Source: Nitrospirota bacterium
Lineage (GTDB): Bacteria > Nitrospirota > Thermodesulfovibrionia > Thermodesulfovibrionales > JdFR-88
DNA: 52,349 bases
Assembly (NCBI GenBank): GCA_014874185.1
Contig: JACWAF010000002.1
Coordinates: 1 to 52,349, forward strand
Direction: 5' to 3'
The notes beneath the pieces were generated by a model that searched no databases, was not told where the DNA came from, and was given only the letters and a program-made list of their open reading frames with translations. The position numbers and the translations under genes are program-made. Shown here piece by piece: positions 9,676 through 16,715 of the stretch. Within the stretch, counting starts at the first letter, position 1. Each line of letters begins with the position of its first letter.

Positions 9676-9709
9676 AAAATCCCCCTTCCAAAAAAGGGGG
9701 ATTTTTAAT
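9676..9709 (+). terminator. Rho-independent terminator after the cold-shock gene
   Basis: AAATCCCCCTT and AAGGGGGATTT form an 11-bp stem with a CCAAAA-type loop, followed by TTTAATTT. Confidence 0.85.
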
Positions 9710-9819
9710 TTCATTGCGGCAATGGACACCCGTTTCTCCCCATGAGGCCCGCCAATTGACAGATGCCCCTTTTGGAAGATAATGGAGATAGCTTGCCATA
9801 TTTCAAGGAGGAGTGATTT

Positions 9820-10038
9820 ATGGTTACCGGTTTCGACTCGTTCTGGTACTGGCTGGCGATGTTCGTGCTATGGGCCATGCTTATCACGGGGATAATCGTC
9901 TTCATGGTGAGGCGGGTAGGGGAGCCCAGGACCGATAGGGAGATTTGCGACCCTCATGCCATTCTGAGGATCAGATATGCCCGCGGCGAGATAAGCAAAG
10001 AGGAGTTCGAGGCGAAGAAGAAAGACCTGGAAGGCTGA
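9820..10038 (+). CDS. Small membrane protein with SHOCT domain
   Basis: The 72-residue protein has one transmembrane helix (about residues 8-30) and a C-terminal SHOCT motif (AILRIRYARGEISKEEFEAKK), a short helical domain common at the ends of membrane proteins. A clear AAGGAGGAG lies 7 nt before the ATG. SHOCT proteins of this size are common and have no assigned function. No partner gene is adjacent on the same strand. Confidence 0.85.
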   Translation: MVTGFDSFWYWLAMFVLWAMLITGIIVFMVRRVGEPRTDREICDPHAILRIRYARGEISKEEFEAKKKDLEG

Positions 10039-10089
10039 TGGCGGGCATATCCCAGCCCTCGTCAACCGGTCCCCCGCCGCGTCTTTTGC

Positions 10090-10899
10090 TTAGTACCTGA
10101 ACGTAAGCCCCAATAGATAAGCGATATCCGGCTCCGGGCTGGAGAGGCCCCGCTTGACCCCGCCGCTTATATCGAGGCATTTTGAAAACCTGTAAATGCC
10201 TCCTGCAAGGGCGAAGGAGCCCGCCCGGTTAGCGGGCGGGTCCGGGTCCGTTTGGGCCCCGAAATTGACCACGGCCCTGAACTTTTCCGCTGCCTGCATC
10301 TCCACTGCCGCCGAGAGGTGCCAGAGGTCTTTTCTCTCGCCAATTGAGTTGTTGTTCCTCAGGTATCCCAGGTTCTGGTCGAAGGCGAAGCGCCCGGCCT
10401 CCTCGGTGGCTATAAGATAAACATGATAGCCAACGCTGCCCGCGCCGAGCCCCGCCCCGGCATCCCCGGTGGGGAAGACAATTCCGGGCTTTACCGCAAT
10501 TCCAAGCCCTTTCTTCTGGATGAAACGCCACTTCACCTCCACCGAGGTGTCCGAAACCCCGTCCGCCTGTGTCCAGACGCCGTTTTCTTTCGTCCTTACC
10601 ATTAAGTACCCAGGCGAGACCACGATGTCCACCCTGTCCGCCGCGCCGTAAGTGAGTATCGGGGCAAGCTGAAATATGTCCTGGCGGATTCCGTCCGTTC
10701 GGTCTTCGGAGTAGGCGCCGTCCATCTCGAACTGCGCGTGCCCCGCGCCCTGAGTGCCGGCGTCGTCGGTTATGAGCGGGTGGGCGGCAAAGACGGTTTC
10801 AGAGAGAAAGAAACAGATGAAAAAGAGGGCAACCCCCGCGGCAGTCAGAAGCGCGAGGGATATGACATGGCCTGGCTGGCGTCTTCCTTTATTCATCAC
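10090..10899 (-). CDS. Outer-membrane beta-barrel protein, PF13557-type transporter
   Basis: The 269-residue protein has a signal peptide (hydrophobic core about residues 15-34, cleavage near VFAA-HP). The mature start HPLITDDAGTQGAGHAQFE is characteristic of the phenol-degradation-associated transporter family, and alternating beta-strands end in an aromatic residue (TFRY). It is expected in the outer membrane; the substrate is unknown. A Fur-type operator lies immediately upstream (10915-10935) and suggests metal-dependent control, which fits the neighbouring cobalt uptake genes. A related gene lies at 45466-46236. Confidence 0.75.
   Translation of the reverse strand: MMNKGRRQPGHVISLALLTAAGVALFFICFFLSETVFAAHPLITDDAGTQGAGHAQFEMDGAYSEDRTDGIRQDIFQLAPILTYGAADRVDIVVSPGYLMVRTKENGVWTQADGVSDTSVEVKWRFIQKKGLGIAVKPGIVFPTGDAGAGLGAGSVGYHVYLIATEEAGRFAFDQNLGYLRNNNSIGERKDLWHLSAAVEMQAAEKFRAVVNFGAQTDPDPPANRAGSFALAGGIYRFSKCLDISGGVKRGLSSPEPDIAYLLGLTFRY
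10729..10791. repeat. Partial duplication, copy A (in the transporter gene)
   Basis: About 63 nt encoding AAHPLITDD...GAGHAQFEM match 10960-11022 without gaps at an offset of 231 nt (77 codons) and in the same reading frame, with roughly a tenth to a sixth of bases changed. Confidence 0.8.
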
Positions 10900-10914
10900 G
10901 GCAGGGATTATAAC

Positions 10915-10935
10915 TGAAACTGAGTCTCAATTTCA
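10915..10935. promoter_or_regulatory. Fur-type operator upstream of the transporter gene
   Basis: Arms TGAAACTGAG and CTCAATTTCA around a central T form a 21-bp inverted repeat with only two mismatched arm pairs. Size and layout match Fur-family boxes. The same TGA-ACTGAG-CTCA pattern is found ahead of the Fur-family gene at 13111. It lies 15 nt before the transporter ATG and overlaps the end of the preceding gene. Confidence 0.6.
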
Positions 10936-11259
10936 AATACATTTCCGCTTCATCACGGGGAACTGCATGTGCCCCGCGCCCTGGGCGCCCGCGCCGCCGG
11001 TTATGAGCGGACGGGCGGCAAAAATTTCAACGATTGTCTGCCGCATGCCTTTTATTGTCTGAAGGACGTAATCATAACCTTCCCCGGTATGGGGGATCGT
11101 GCAGTTTGAACAGTCTTTTATGCCGTTTTTGAAGGTGAAATCGCCGCCGCAGTCGAGCAGATAAAGGGGGCACCAGCAAAAAAGACACGACCTCCATTCC
11201 GTAAGGTCATGGCAAGGGAAAAAACAGCAGTCCCGGTGCACGAAATACTTGTAGTTCAT
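10933..11259 (-). CDS. Cysteine-rich small domain protein (PF04071) with a fused foreign tail
   Basis: Residues 1 to about 72 form the cysteine-rich small domain found next to cobalamin and cobalt genes: YKYFVHRD, FFPCH, CLFCWCPLYLLDCGGDF, KDCSNCTIPH. The cysteines probably bind metal. The last 30 or so residues (FAARPLITGGAGAQGAGHMQF) are not part of that family; they repeat the signal-cleavage region of the transporter gene next door. The ATG overlaps the TGA of the cbiN-like gene (ATGA), making it the third gene of the riboswitch-controlled operon. A role in cobalt handling is inferred from context. Confidence 0.75.
   Translation of the reverse strand: MNYKYFVHRDCCFFPCHDLTEWRSCLFCWCPLYLLDCGGDFTFKNGIKDCSNCTIPHTGEGYDYVLQTIKGMRQTIVEIFAARPLITGGAGAQGAGHMQFPVMKRKCI
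10960..11022. repeat. Partial duplication, copy B (tail of the Cys-rich gene)
   Basis: Second copy of the 63-nt segment at 10729-10791, here forming the C-terminal codons of the cysteine-rich small protein. The reading frame of the original is kept. Confidence 0.8.
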
Positions 11260-11525
11260 TCAGTGCCGGTTTTCCTCTTCTCGGCAAAGAGCATCCTGTA
11301 GGAGTAGCCAAGGACAAAACCTCCGGCCACACCCGATATGAGGAACACGAAAAGCAGCATGTCCCCTTTGTCCGTATTTATGAGAGGCTTGCAGGCCGCC
11401 CTGCCGTGCTCCCCCGCTATCTTCTCCACGACCGTCTCGTCCACCCCTTTCCACTCGCCGGCAAGGACGAAAGCCGGCAAAAGAAGCGTAAGAAGCAAAA
11501 TGAATGCCGCCGCCGCCTTTTTCAT
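11256..11525 (-). CDS. CbiN/NikN-like small subunit of an ECF cobalt/nickel transporter
   Basis: The 89-residue protein has a signal-like first helix (FILLLTLLLPAFVLA), a short periplasmic loop with GEWKGVDETVVEKIA and INTDKGD, and a second transmembrane helix (LLFVFLISGVAGGFVLGY). This two-helix layout is that of the auxiliary N component that works with CbiM/NikM. The ATG at 11525 overlaps the cbiM stop (ATGA). The same frame is open much further upstream, but that part lies inside cbiM and is not coding. Confidence 0.8.
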   Translation of the reverse strand: MKKAAAAFILLLTLLLPAFVLAGEWKGVDETVVEKIAGEHGRAACKPLINTDKGDMLLFVFLISGVAGGFVLGYSYRMLFAEKRKTGTE

Positions 11526-12271
11526 GCCGCAGCCTCCTCTTTTTTGATAACGTTCAGCTTGACAAGTATGTCCGGACGTTTCCTTGAGAGGAGGATGACC
11601 ATCCCGGCCGTCCCGAACCCCTCCAGTATCCCAAGCGGAAGCTGCGTGGGCACGAACGCCACTGCGATCTTTACAAAAAGCGGCATGAAGGGGTCGCCCC
11701 CCCTGATGCCGCTTGCCAGCTCGACGGAGGTTGTGAGATATGTCGCCCAGTCCGCAAGGAGACCGGCGGCAAAGCCGGCCGGAAACAACCCCATGCGAAG
11801 TCCCCTCAGGCCCTTGAACACGGCGTATCCCGTTATCGAGCCCACTATCCCCATGGAGAAGAGATTGGCTCCGAGGGTGCTTATGCCCCCGTGGGCAAGA
11901 AAGAGGGCCTGCAAAAGGAGCGCCACCAGGGCGACCAGTATGCTTATCCCCGGCCCCAGGAGTATGCCCGATATTCCCGTGCCGCACGGGTGGGAGCACG
12001 TGCCGGCCGTGGGCACCGGGATGGGCATGGCCGAGATGATGAACACCATCGCCGCCATCAGCCCCACAAGCGGCTTGAACGAGAGGTCAGCCCCGGAGAG
12101 CTTTTTAAGCCTCCGAAGCCCGTACAGCACAAACGGCGCGGACGCCGCGTACCAGAGAAGACACCAGTTCAGGGGCAGTATCCCCTCCGATATGTGCATG
12201 GCGTACGCGCTGCCAGGCAGCAGAAATACAGCCAGAAACAAAAAAGAAAAAAGCCTTGTCCGGAATCTCAC
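11522..12271 (-). CDS. cbiM: Cobalt ECF transporter substrate-binding membrane component CbiM
   Basis: The S component of an energy-coupling-factor importer for Co2+ (or Ni2+). After a 24-residue signal peptide the mature protein begins MHISEGILP, whose N-terminal Met and His are metal ligands in CbiM/NikM; several transmembrane helices follow (249 residues). The start is GTG at 12271, set by AAAGGAGA 6 nt upstream; the ATG at 12334 lies in the terminator of the leader. A cobalamin riboswitch precedes it. No cbiQ or cbiO is present in the window, so energising subunits must be encoded elsewhere or be missing. Confidence 0.9.
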   Translation of the reverse strand: MRFRTRLFSFLFLAVFLLPGSAYAMHISEGILPLNWCLLWYAASAPFVLYGLRRLKKLSGADLSFKPLVGLMAAMVFIISAMPIPVPTAGTCSHPCGTGISGILLGPGISILVALVALLLQALFLAHGGISTLGANLFSMGIVGSITGYAVFKGLRGLRMGLFPAGFAAGLLADWATYLTTSVELASGIRGGDPFMPLFVKIAVAFVPTQLPLGILEGFGTAGMVILLSRKRPDILVKLNVIKKEEAAA

Positions 12272-12299
12272 CACAGTCTCCTTTCTTGATACAAATTTA

Positions 12300-12341
12300 A
12301 AAAATAAAAAATCCCGATGAGCCGAAAAGCCCATCGGGATT
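12300..12341 (-). terminator. Intrinsic terminator of the cobalamin riboswitch
   Basis: On the minus strand ATCCCGATGGGC and GCTCATCGGGAT pair around a short loop and are followed by TTTTTATTTT, between the aptamer and cbiM. A second strong hairpin (AGAGAGACCGGG with CCCGTCTCTCT) just upstream may be part of the switching platform. Confidence 0.8.
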
Positions 12342-12424
12342 GCACCCAGTTTGCTTCATCCCAGAGAGACGGGTTTACCTTCCCGGTCTCTCTACTTCTT
12401 CCGCGAGAAGTCCTTTTTAAAAAC

Positions 12425-12598
12425 CCGCAGGCAGGTCTTCTGGCTCCCGGATCATCCTCACCTCCGCCTTCCCATGCCCCTGATGAGGCACAGTGGCTTC
12501 GCTGGAGGTCTCGTCCCCGGTTACAGCGGCGGGACCGCTCCCGATTTCCACGGGATTCCCTATTACGCCCCTTGGGGCGCCTGCAAGCCTAAATCTGG
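12425..12598 (-). promoter_or_regulatory. Cobalamin riboswitch
   Basis: On the minus strand the conserved elements occur in order: GGGAATCCCGTGGAAATCGGGA, the GGTCCCGCCGCTGTAA segment, the AGCCACTG box (complement at 12491-12498) and the closing AGCCAGAAGACCTGCC (complement at 12431-12446). This is the AdoCbl-type aptamer. Together with the terminator at 12300-12341 it should switch off cbiM, the cbiN-like gene and the Cys-rich gene when cobalamin is plentiful. Confidence 0.93.
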
Positions 12599-12609
12599 TT
12601 TTGATTTAA

Positions 12610-13095
12610 TCACAGGCGGGCGGAAATGTCAACGCCTGCCTGGGGAGGGCCTGCTTTTTCCGCTTTCCTCCTGCAGGCTGGGCAGAGCCCGTAGAGGTCC
12701 ATACGATGCGAAGTAAGCGAATAACCATAGCGGTCCGCCAGTTTCTGCTGGAGTTGTTCTATGGCTTCGTCAACAACCTCGCGGGTCCTGCCGCATCGCA
12801 TGCAGATAAGGTGGTCGTGATGGGCGTGCCCGTACTTGTGCTCATAGCGCAAGACGCCTTCGCCAAAATCCACTTCATGGGCAAGCCCGGCCTCCTTGAG
12901 GAGCTTCAGCACCCGGTAAACGGTGGCCCGGCCAACGGCCGGGGCCTTGGCCCGCACCAGAAGGTAAAGCTCTTCGGGGCTCAGATGCCCCTCTTTCTTC
13001 AGGAAGATGTCCAGGATGAGCTGCCGCTGGCGGGTCATCTTGAGGCCCTTTTCGGCGAGAAAGCCCTCGAATATCTCCTTCACTTGCGAGTTCAT
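12610..13095 (-). CDS. Fur-family metal-responsive repressor
   Basis: The 161-residue protein has a winged-helix DNA-binding half (MTRQRQLILDIF, TVYRVLKLLKEAGLAHEV) and a dimerisation half with the metal-binding cluster HKYGHAHHDHLICMRCG and the structural zinc site CMRC...CPAC. It could be Fur, Zur or a nickel-sensing Nur; the sequence does not decide. Its neighbours are cobalt uptake genes and an outer-membrane transporter preceded by the same kind of operator as its own promoter, which suggests autoregulation and control of metal traffic. Confidence 0.9.
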   Translation of the reverse strand: MNSQVKEIFEGFLAEKGLKMTRQRQLILDIFLKKEGHLSPEELYLLVRAKAPAVGRATVYRVLKLLKEAGLAHEVDFGEGVLRYEHKYGHAHHDHLICMRCGRTREVVDEAIEQLQQKLADRYGYSLTSHRMDLYGLCPACRRKAEKAGPPQAGVDISARL

Positions 13096-13110
13096 TCATT
13101 TTAATATAGA

Positions 13111-13131
13111 TGATACTGAGACTCATCTGCA
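13111..13131. promoter_or_regulatory. Fur-type operator upstream of the Fur-family gene
   Basis: TGATACTGAG, a central A, then CTCATCTGCA resembles both the classical Fur box and the operator at 10915-10935. It lies 16-36 nt upstream of the ATG at 13095, where the promoter must be. Confidence 0.55.
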
Positions 13132-13139
13132 AGCCCCCT

Positions 13140-13604
13140 CTAGAATCTGCCCCCATGTCCCTGCCACACCCCGGCCAGGACGGCGAACATGCTCACTATC
13201 AGGATGACCCAGTGGAAGACGGCAAGGGCCCCGAAGACCCTTGCCGAATCGAACCGGCCGGGCTTTCCGAATATCCGCTTGAATATCCGCTTTTCAAACA
13301 TGAGGACGAGAAGATAAAAGGCCCACGCCACAAGCATGGCCGTTATCCCCAGTCCCTGTTTCGTGAAAAGGTCTCCGGCCCTGCCCTCCATGAACAGCAT
13401 CCCGAAACCGGTCAGTCCGGAGAGGGCCACGTATATCTTCGCGTGCCTGCCGAAGCGGTGCTCTATCCCCTGAAACGCAAGGACCTGCTCCAGGCTCCCG
13501 CCCATCTTCTGTATCATGGGGAATATGATGACGGTGACAAAGGCGACCCCGCCTATCCACAGGACGATTGTAGCCACGTGAATTGCCGCCAGAATAGGGT
13601 ACAT
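13140..13604 (-). CDS. Four-helix integral membrane protein, CopD/HemJ-like
   Basis: The 154-residue protein has four predicted transmembrane helices. The first (ILAAIHVATIVLWIGGVAFVT) carries a histidine and a WIGG motif, and a later GIEHRFGRH segment is found in heme- or copper-related CopD/HemJ-like proteins. The ATG at 13604 is chosen because AGGAGG lies 10 nt upstream; the longer frame has no ribosome-binding site. It lies just upstream of the Fur-family gene on the same strand with a 44-nt gap that holds the operator. The function is not established. Confidence 0.6.
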   Translation of the reverse strand: MYPILAAIHVATIVLWIGGVAFVTVIIFPMIQKMGGSLEQVLAFQGIEHRFGRHAKIYVALSGLTGFGMLFMEGRAGDLFTKQGLGITAMLVAWAFYLLVLMFEKRIFKRIFGKPGRFDSARVFGALAVFHWVILIVSMFAVLAGVWQGHGGRF

Positions 13605-13815
13605 GATCAGTCGGCCTCCTTTGCCGGAATTTTTGCCTCTTTTTAATTCTGGCCCGCCGCGCAGCCCGCGGCCATGACCTGAATCATACAAGAGATCATA
13701 TAAGAAAACGGCCCATTATCAAAATTGAATGAGAAGGGTGTTTCCATTATAGAATAACGGGATCCAGGAGGTTGAGGACAAGCCCCTCCTGAAAAGGCCG
13801 GGCAGGGGGCCTTTA

Positions 13816-13845
13816 TTTGACATTACAGGCCCGGTATGTCAAACT
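13816..13845 (+). promoter_or_regulatory. Promoter with overlapping inverted repeat, DEAD-box gene
   Basis: TTGACA (13817-13822) and a weak -10 CAAACT (13840-13845) are 17 nt apart. The inverted repeat TTTGACAT-N12-ATGTCAAA (13816-13843) covers both promoter elements and could be an operator. Confidence 0.5.
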
Positions 13846-13877
13846 AAGGCACAGTTCTGAAATTTTTGTCAAATAAG

Positions 13878-13913
13878 AGGCCGCAAAAATTTTTGAAATG
13901 CGGCCTTTTTTTA
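13878..13913 (+). terminator. Terminator-like hairpin in the DEAD-box leader
   Basis: AGGCCGCA and TGCGGCCT form an 8-bp GC-rich stem followed by seven T residues, about 35 nt before the helicase ATG and downstream of the only visible promoter. It is placed to act as an attenuator of the helicase gene. Confidence 0.7.
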
Positions 13914-13948
13914 TTTGGCTGTAATGGGATTTCAGGGCAGGGGGATGA

Positions 13949-15526
13949 ATGTACAACAGATTTTACGAGTTTGGGCTTTCGGACGAGGTCCTGAAGGCGC
14001 TCTCCGAGATGGGGTTCGAGGAACCCACCCAGATACAGAAGATAGCCGTCGGCCCGGCCCTTAAGGGCGGGGACATAATAGGGCTTGCCCAGACCGGCAC
14101 CGGAAAGACCGCCGCCTTCGGCATACCGATAATCGAGCGTACCGAAGCGGGAAGGACCAAACACCCGCGCGCCATCGTGCTTGTGCCCACAAGGGAGCTT
14201 GCCATACAGGTGGCGCAGGAACTGAACAGGATAGGCCAGAACAAGGGGATAACATCGGTGCCCATCTATGGCGGGCAATCGATAGAAAGACAGATAAGGA
14301 GCCTTCAAAAGGGCGTCCACCTGGTGGTGGGCACCCCCGGAAGGATACTTGACCACCTGCAAAGGAAGACCCTTGTCCTTACGGATATAAACACGGTCGT
14401 GCTGGACGAGGCCGACGAGATGCTCAATATGGGCTTCATAGAGGACATCGGAAGGATACTCGAAAAGATACCCAAAGAGAGACAGACGATGCTCTTTTCG
14501 GCCACGATGCCGGAGGAGATCGTGCGCATCTCCAGCCGCTATATGCGGACGCCCGAAAAGCTCTACGTGGACCCCAAGAACATGGTGGTGGCGAAGATAA
14601 AGCAGGTCTTCTACGAAGTGCGCGAGGAGGACAAGATAAAGGCCCTCACGCGCCTTCTGGACGTGGAGGACCCAGCGCTCACGCTTGTCTTCTGCCATAC
14701 AAAAAGGGACGTGGACGAGGTATCGGGAAAATTGAGGCAGATGGGCTACGATGCGGGCGCCATCCACGGCGACTACACCCAGAGCCACAGGGACGAGGTG
14801 ATGAGCCAGTTCAGGCAGGGCAGGCTGGACATACTGGTGGCCACGGACGTTGCCGCCCGCGGGCTGGACATACCCGAAGTGACCCATGTCATAAATTACA
14901 GCATCCCGCAGTACCCGGACGCCTATATCCACAGGATCGGCAGGACGGGCAGGGCCGGCAAATCCGGCATCGCGATCACCCTGGTTACCCCTCGCGAATA
15001 TAGACAGTTGAGACTGATCGAAAAATCTGCGAGAATAAGAATCAGCAAAGCAAGTCTGCCCACGAGGGAACAGGTCATAGAGGCCAGGGAGAACGAACTG
15101 GTCCAGGACATCGAGGCCGTAATCTCGGAAGGGGAGCATGAGAGGTATCTGCCTTTGGTGGAGGGGCTGCTTGCCAAACACCCCGAGAAGGTGATCGCGG
15201 CGGCGGCCATCAGCCTGATAGCCGGGGAGCTGGAAGTGGAGGACATCGCGGAGATGGGCAGATCACATTCCCCCGCGGGCTCGTTCACAAGGCTGTTCGT
15301 GACCATAGGCCGGAAAGACAGGATCAAAGTAGGGGATATAGTGAAGTCCATTTCCACCGGGAGCAACATACCGGGCAGGAAGATAGGCAAGGTGGACATC
15401 CATGATACGTTCAGTTTCGTGGAAGTACCGGCCGACCTGGCCGACAGCGTGATAATGAGCCTGAACGACATGGTGCTCCACGGCAAGCGGATAAGGGTGC
15501 AGACTGCCAGGCAGGGCGCGGCCTGA
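13949..15526 (+). CDS. DEAD-box ATP-dependent RNA helicase (DeaD/CsdA-like)
   Basis: A 525-residue RNA helicase with all core motifs: Q motif (GFEEPTQIQ), Walker A AQTGTGKT, PTRELA, DEAD in VVLDEADEML, SAT in LFSATMP, and HRIGRTGRAG. The C-terminal part (about 440-520: SFTRLFVTIGRKDRIKVGDIV onwards) matches the DbpA-type RNA-binding domain. Such enzymes unwind structured RNA in ribosome assembly and mRNA decay, especially in the cold. The ATG at 13949 follows a G-rich ribosome-binding stretch. The leader carries a promoter with an inverted repeat and an attenuator-like terminator. An RRM protein and S21 follow downstream. Confidence 0.93.
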   Translation: MYNRFYEFGLSDEVLKALSEMGFEEPTQIQKIAVGPALKGGDIIGLAQTGTGKTAAFGIPIIERTEAGRTKHPRAIVLVPTRELAIQVAQELNRIGQNKGITSVPIYGGQSIERQIRSLQKGVHLVVGTPGRILDHLQRKTLVLTDINTVVLDEADEMLNMGFIEDIGRILEKIPKERQTMLFSATMPEEIVRISSRYMRTPEKLYVDPKNMVVAKIKQVFYEVREEDKIKALTRLLDVEDPALTLVFCHTKRDVDEVSGKLRQMGYDAGAIHGDYTQSHRDEVMSQFRQGRLDILVATDVAARGLDIPEVTHVINYSIPQYPDAYIHRIGRTGRAGKSGIAITLVTPREYRQLRLIEKSARIRISKASLPTREQVIEARENELVQDIEAVISEGEHERYLPLVEGLLAKHPEKVIAAAAISLIAGELEVEDIAEMGRSHSPAGSFTRLFVTIGRKDRIKVGDIVKSISTGSNIPGRKIGKVDIHDTFSFVEVPADLADSVIMSLNDMVLHGKRIRVQTARQGAA

Positions 15527-15720
15527 AGGTGTCCGGTTGGGCGGTACAGCCCTGCAAAACCGGGGCTTTTGCCAAGCTTTGTTTCTGAAAGGGACCGGTT
15601 CGGATATTTGCCATTGTCAGGCTGCGGGATTGGAAAAAATTAATCGGTTAAGGACGTGCGGCTTCGGTTTCCGCCGCATTCGGGAAAAAAGAAAAAGCGG
15701 TTGAAAAGAAGGAGAATGTA

Positions 15721-16065
15721 GTGGCCAAGAAGATCTATGTGGGAAACCTTTCCTACAACGTAAAAGAAGACGACCTGCGGAGGCTTTTTGAGCAGATGGG
15801 AGAAGTCACGTCGGCCAAAATAATCACGGACCCGGCGACCGGGCGGTCGAAAGGCTTCGGTTTTGTCGAGATGACCTCGGACGAGGAAGCGGACAAGGCG
15901 ATATCCAGCCTGGACGGCACCGTCCTTATGGACAGGACCCTGAAAGTGAGCGAGGCCAAACCCCAGGTTGGCGGCGGCAGGCCCAGACCCGGCGGCGGCA
16001 GGCCCAGGCCCGGCGGAGGCGGCAGGCCTTTCGGGAGGGAGAAGGGACCGGACAGATGGAGATAA
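15721..16065 (+). CDS. RRM-type RNA-binding protein
   Basis: A single RNA-recognition motif (residues 1 to about 80) with RNP2 IYVGNL and RNP1 KGFGFVEM, then a flexible Gly/Arg/Pro tail containing the repeated unit GGGRPRP. Bacterial RRM proteins of this size resemble cyanobacterial cold-induced Rbp proteins and bind RNA. The start is GTG at 15721, preceded by AGAAGGAGA. The last ten bases overlap the S21 gene, indicating translational coupling. The 194-nt gap from the helicase gene probably holds its own promoter. Confidence 0.9.
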   Translation: MAKKIYVGNLSYNVKEDDLRRLFEQMGEVTSAKIITDPATGRSKGFGFVEMTSDEEADKAISSLDGTVLMDRTLKVSEAKPQVGGGRPRPGGGRPRPGGGGRPFGREKGPDRWR

Positions 16066-16253
16066 AAGTCGAGGGCAATGACGTTGAAAAGGCCCTCAAG
16101 GCCCTTAAAAGAAAGATACAGAAAGAGGGCCTGATGGGCGACCTGAAGAGGAGGCGCTACTATGAAAAGCCCTCGGTGAAGCTGAAGACCAAGCAGCGTG
16201 AGGCCCAGAAGAAACGGGCCAAGAGCGCCAGGCGGAGCAGACAGAGCGCGTAA
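16056..16253 (+). CDS. rpsU: 30S ribosomal protein S21
   Basis: A 65-residue, highly basic protein with the family signature (EIKVEGNDVEKALKALKRKIQKEG, then LKRRRYYEKPSVK). It sits near the 3' end of 16S rRNA and helps initiation. The start overlaps the end of the RRM gene by 10 nt, so the two are expressed together. Confidence 0.93.
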   Translation: MEIKVEGNDVEKALKALKRKIQKEGLMGDLKRRRYYEKPSVKLKTKQREAQKKRAKSARRSRQSA

Positions 16254-16280
16254 TAACTTTAATCCATAGAAAGGAAGATA

Positions 16281-16478
16281 TTGGCAAGACAGCCCGCATA
16301 TAAAAGCGAGAAGAGAAAGAAAGAGCTGGCCAGGCAGAAAAAACAGGAGCAGAAACGGCAGAGGCGCCTGATGGGCAAGGGCCAGGGCGGCCAGGAAGAG
16401 CATCAGCCCGAGGAGAATGAGGGGGGGACATCCCCGGCCGGGGGCGAAGGCTCCCAGACTGCCCCGGAGGGCCAATAA
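16281..16478 (+). CDS. Small basic protein of unknown function
   Basis: The 65-residue protein has a lysine/arginine-rich first half (SEKRKKELARQKKQEQKRQRR) and an acidic, glycine-rich tail. The start is TTG at 16281 with AAAGGAAG at proper spacing. It follows rpsU by 27 nt on the same strand. The charge pattern suggests nucleic-acid or ribosome association, but I know no characterised homologue. The alternating charge and good ribosome-binding site argue that it is real. Confidence 0.6.
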   Translation: MARQPAYKSEKRKKELARQKKQEQKRQRRLMGKGQGGQEEHQPEENEGGTSPAGGEGSQTAPEGQ

Positions 16479-16715
16479 GCCGGTCAGGCCGGCAGTGGAA
16501 AATACTATAATCCCTGCCGCAACGAATCGCTTGCGGAATTTTTCATTTTCATTTTCCCAACTAATTCCGCGGGCGGGTTTTTTCTTTAGCCTCCAATAAA
16601 AAGATTCCGGGCAAGCCGGATTGAAATCCCTTCCCAAAGCCGTACCCGGATGCATTTTCTTAAGGACTCGCCGGATAATATGTGCTATATTAGAACCGGC
16701 TAGGTTTTCCATTAC

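Noticed and set aside
11526-11999. Upstream extension of the cbiN-like frame
   Set aside because: It overlaps the well-conserved cbiM gene in another frame; the real start has the ATGA overlap and a signal peptide.
13844-15181. Long open frame (445 codons) on the minus strand
   Set aside because: It lies antisense inside the DEAD-box helicase gene, has no family features, and results from GC-biased codon use of the real gene.
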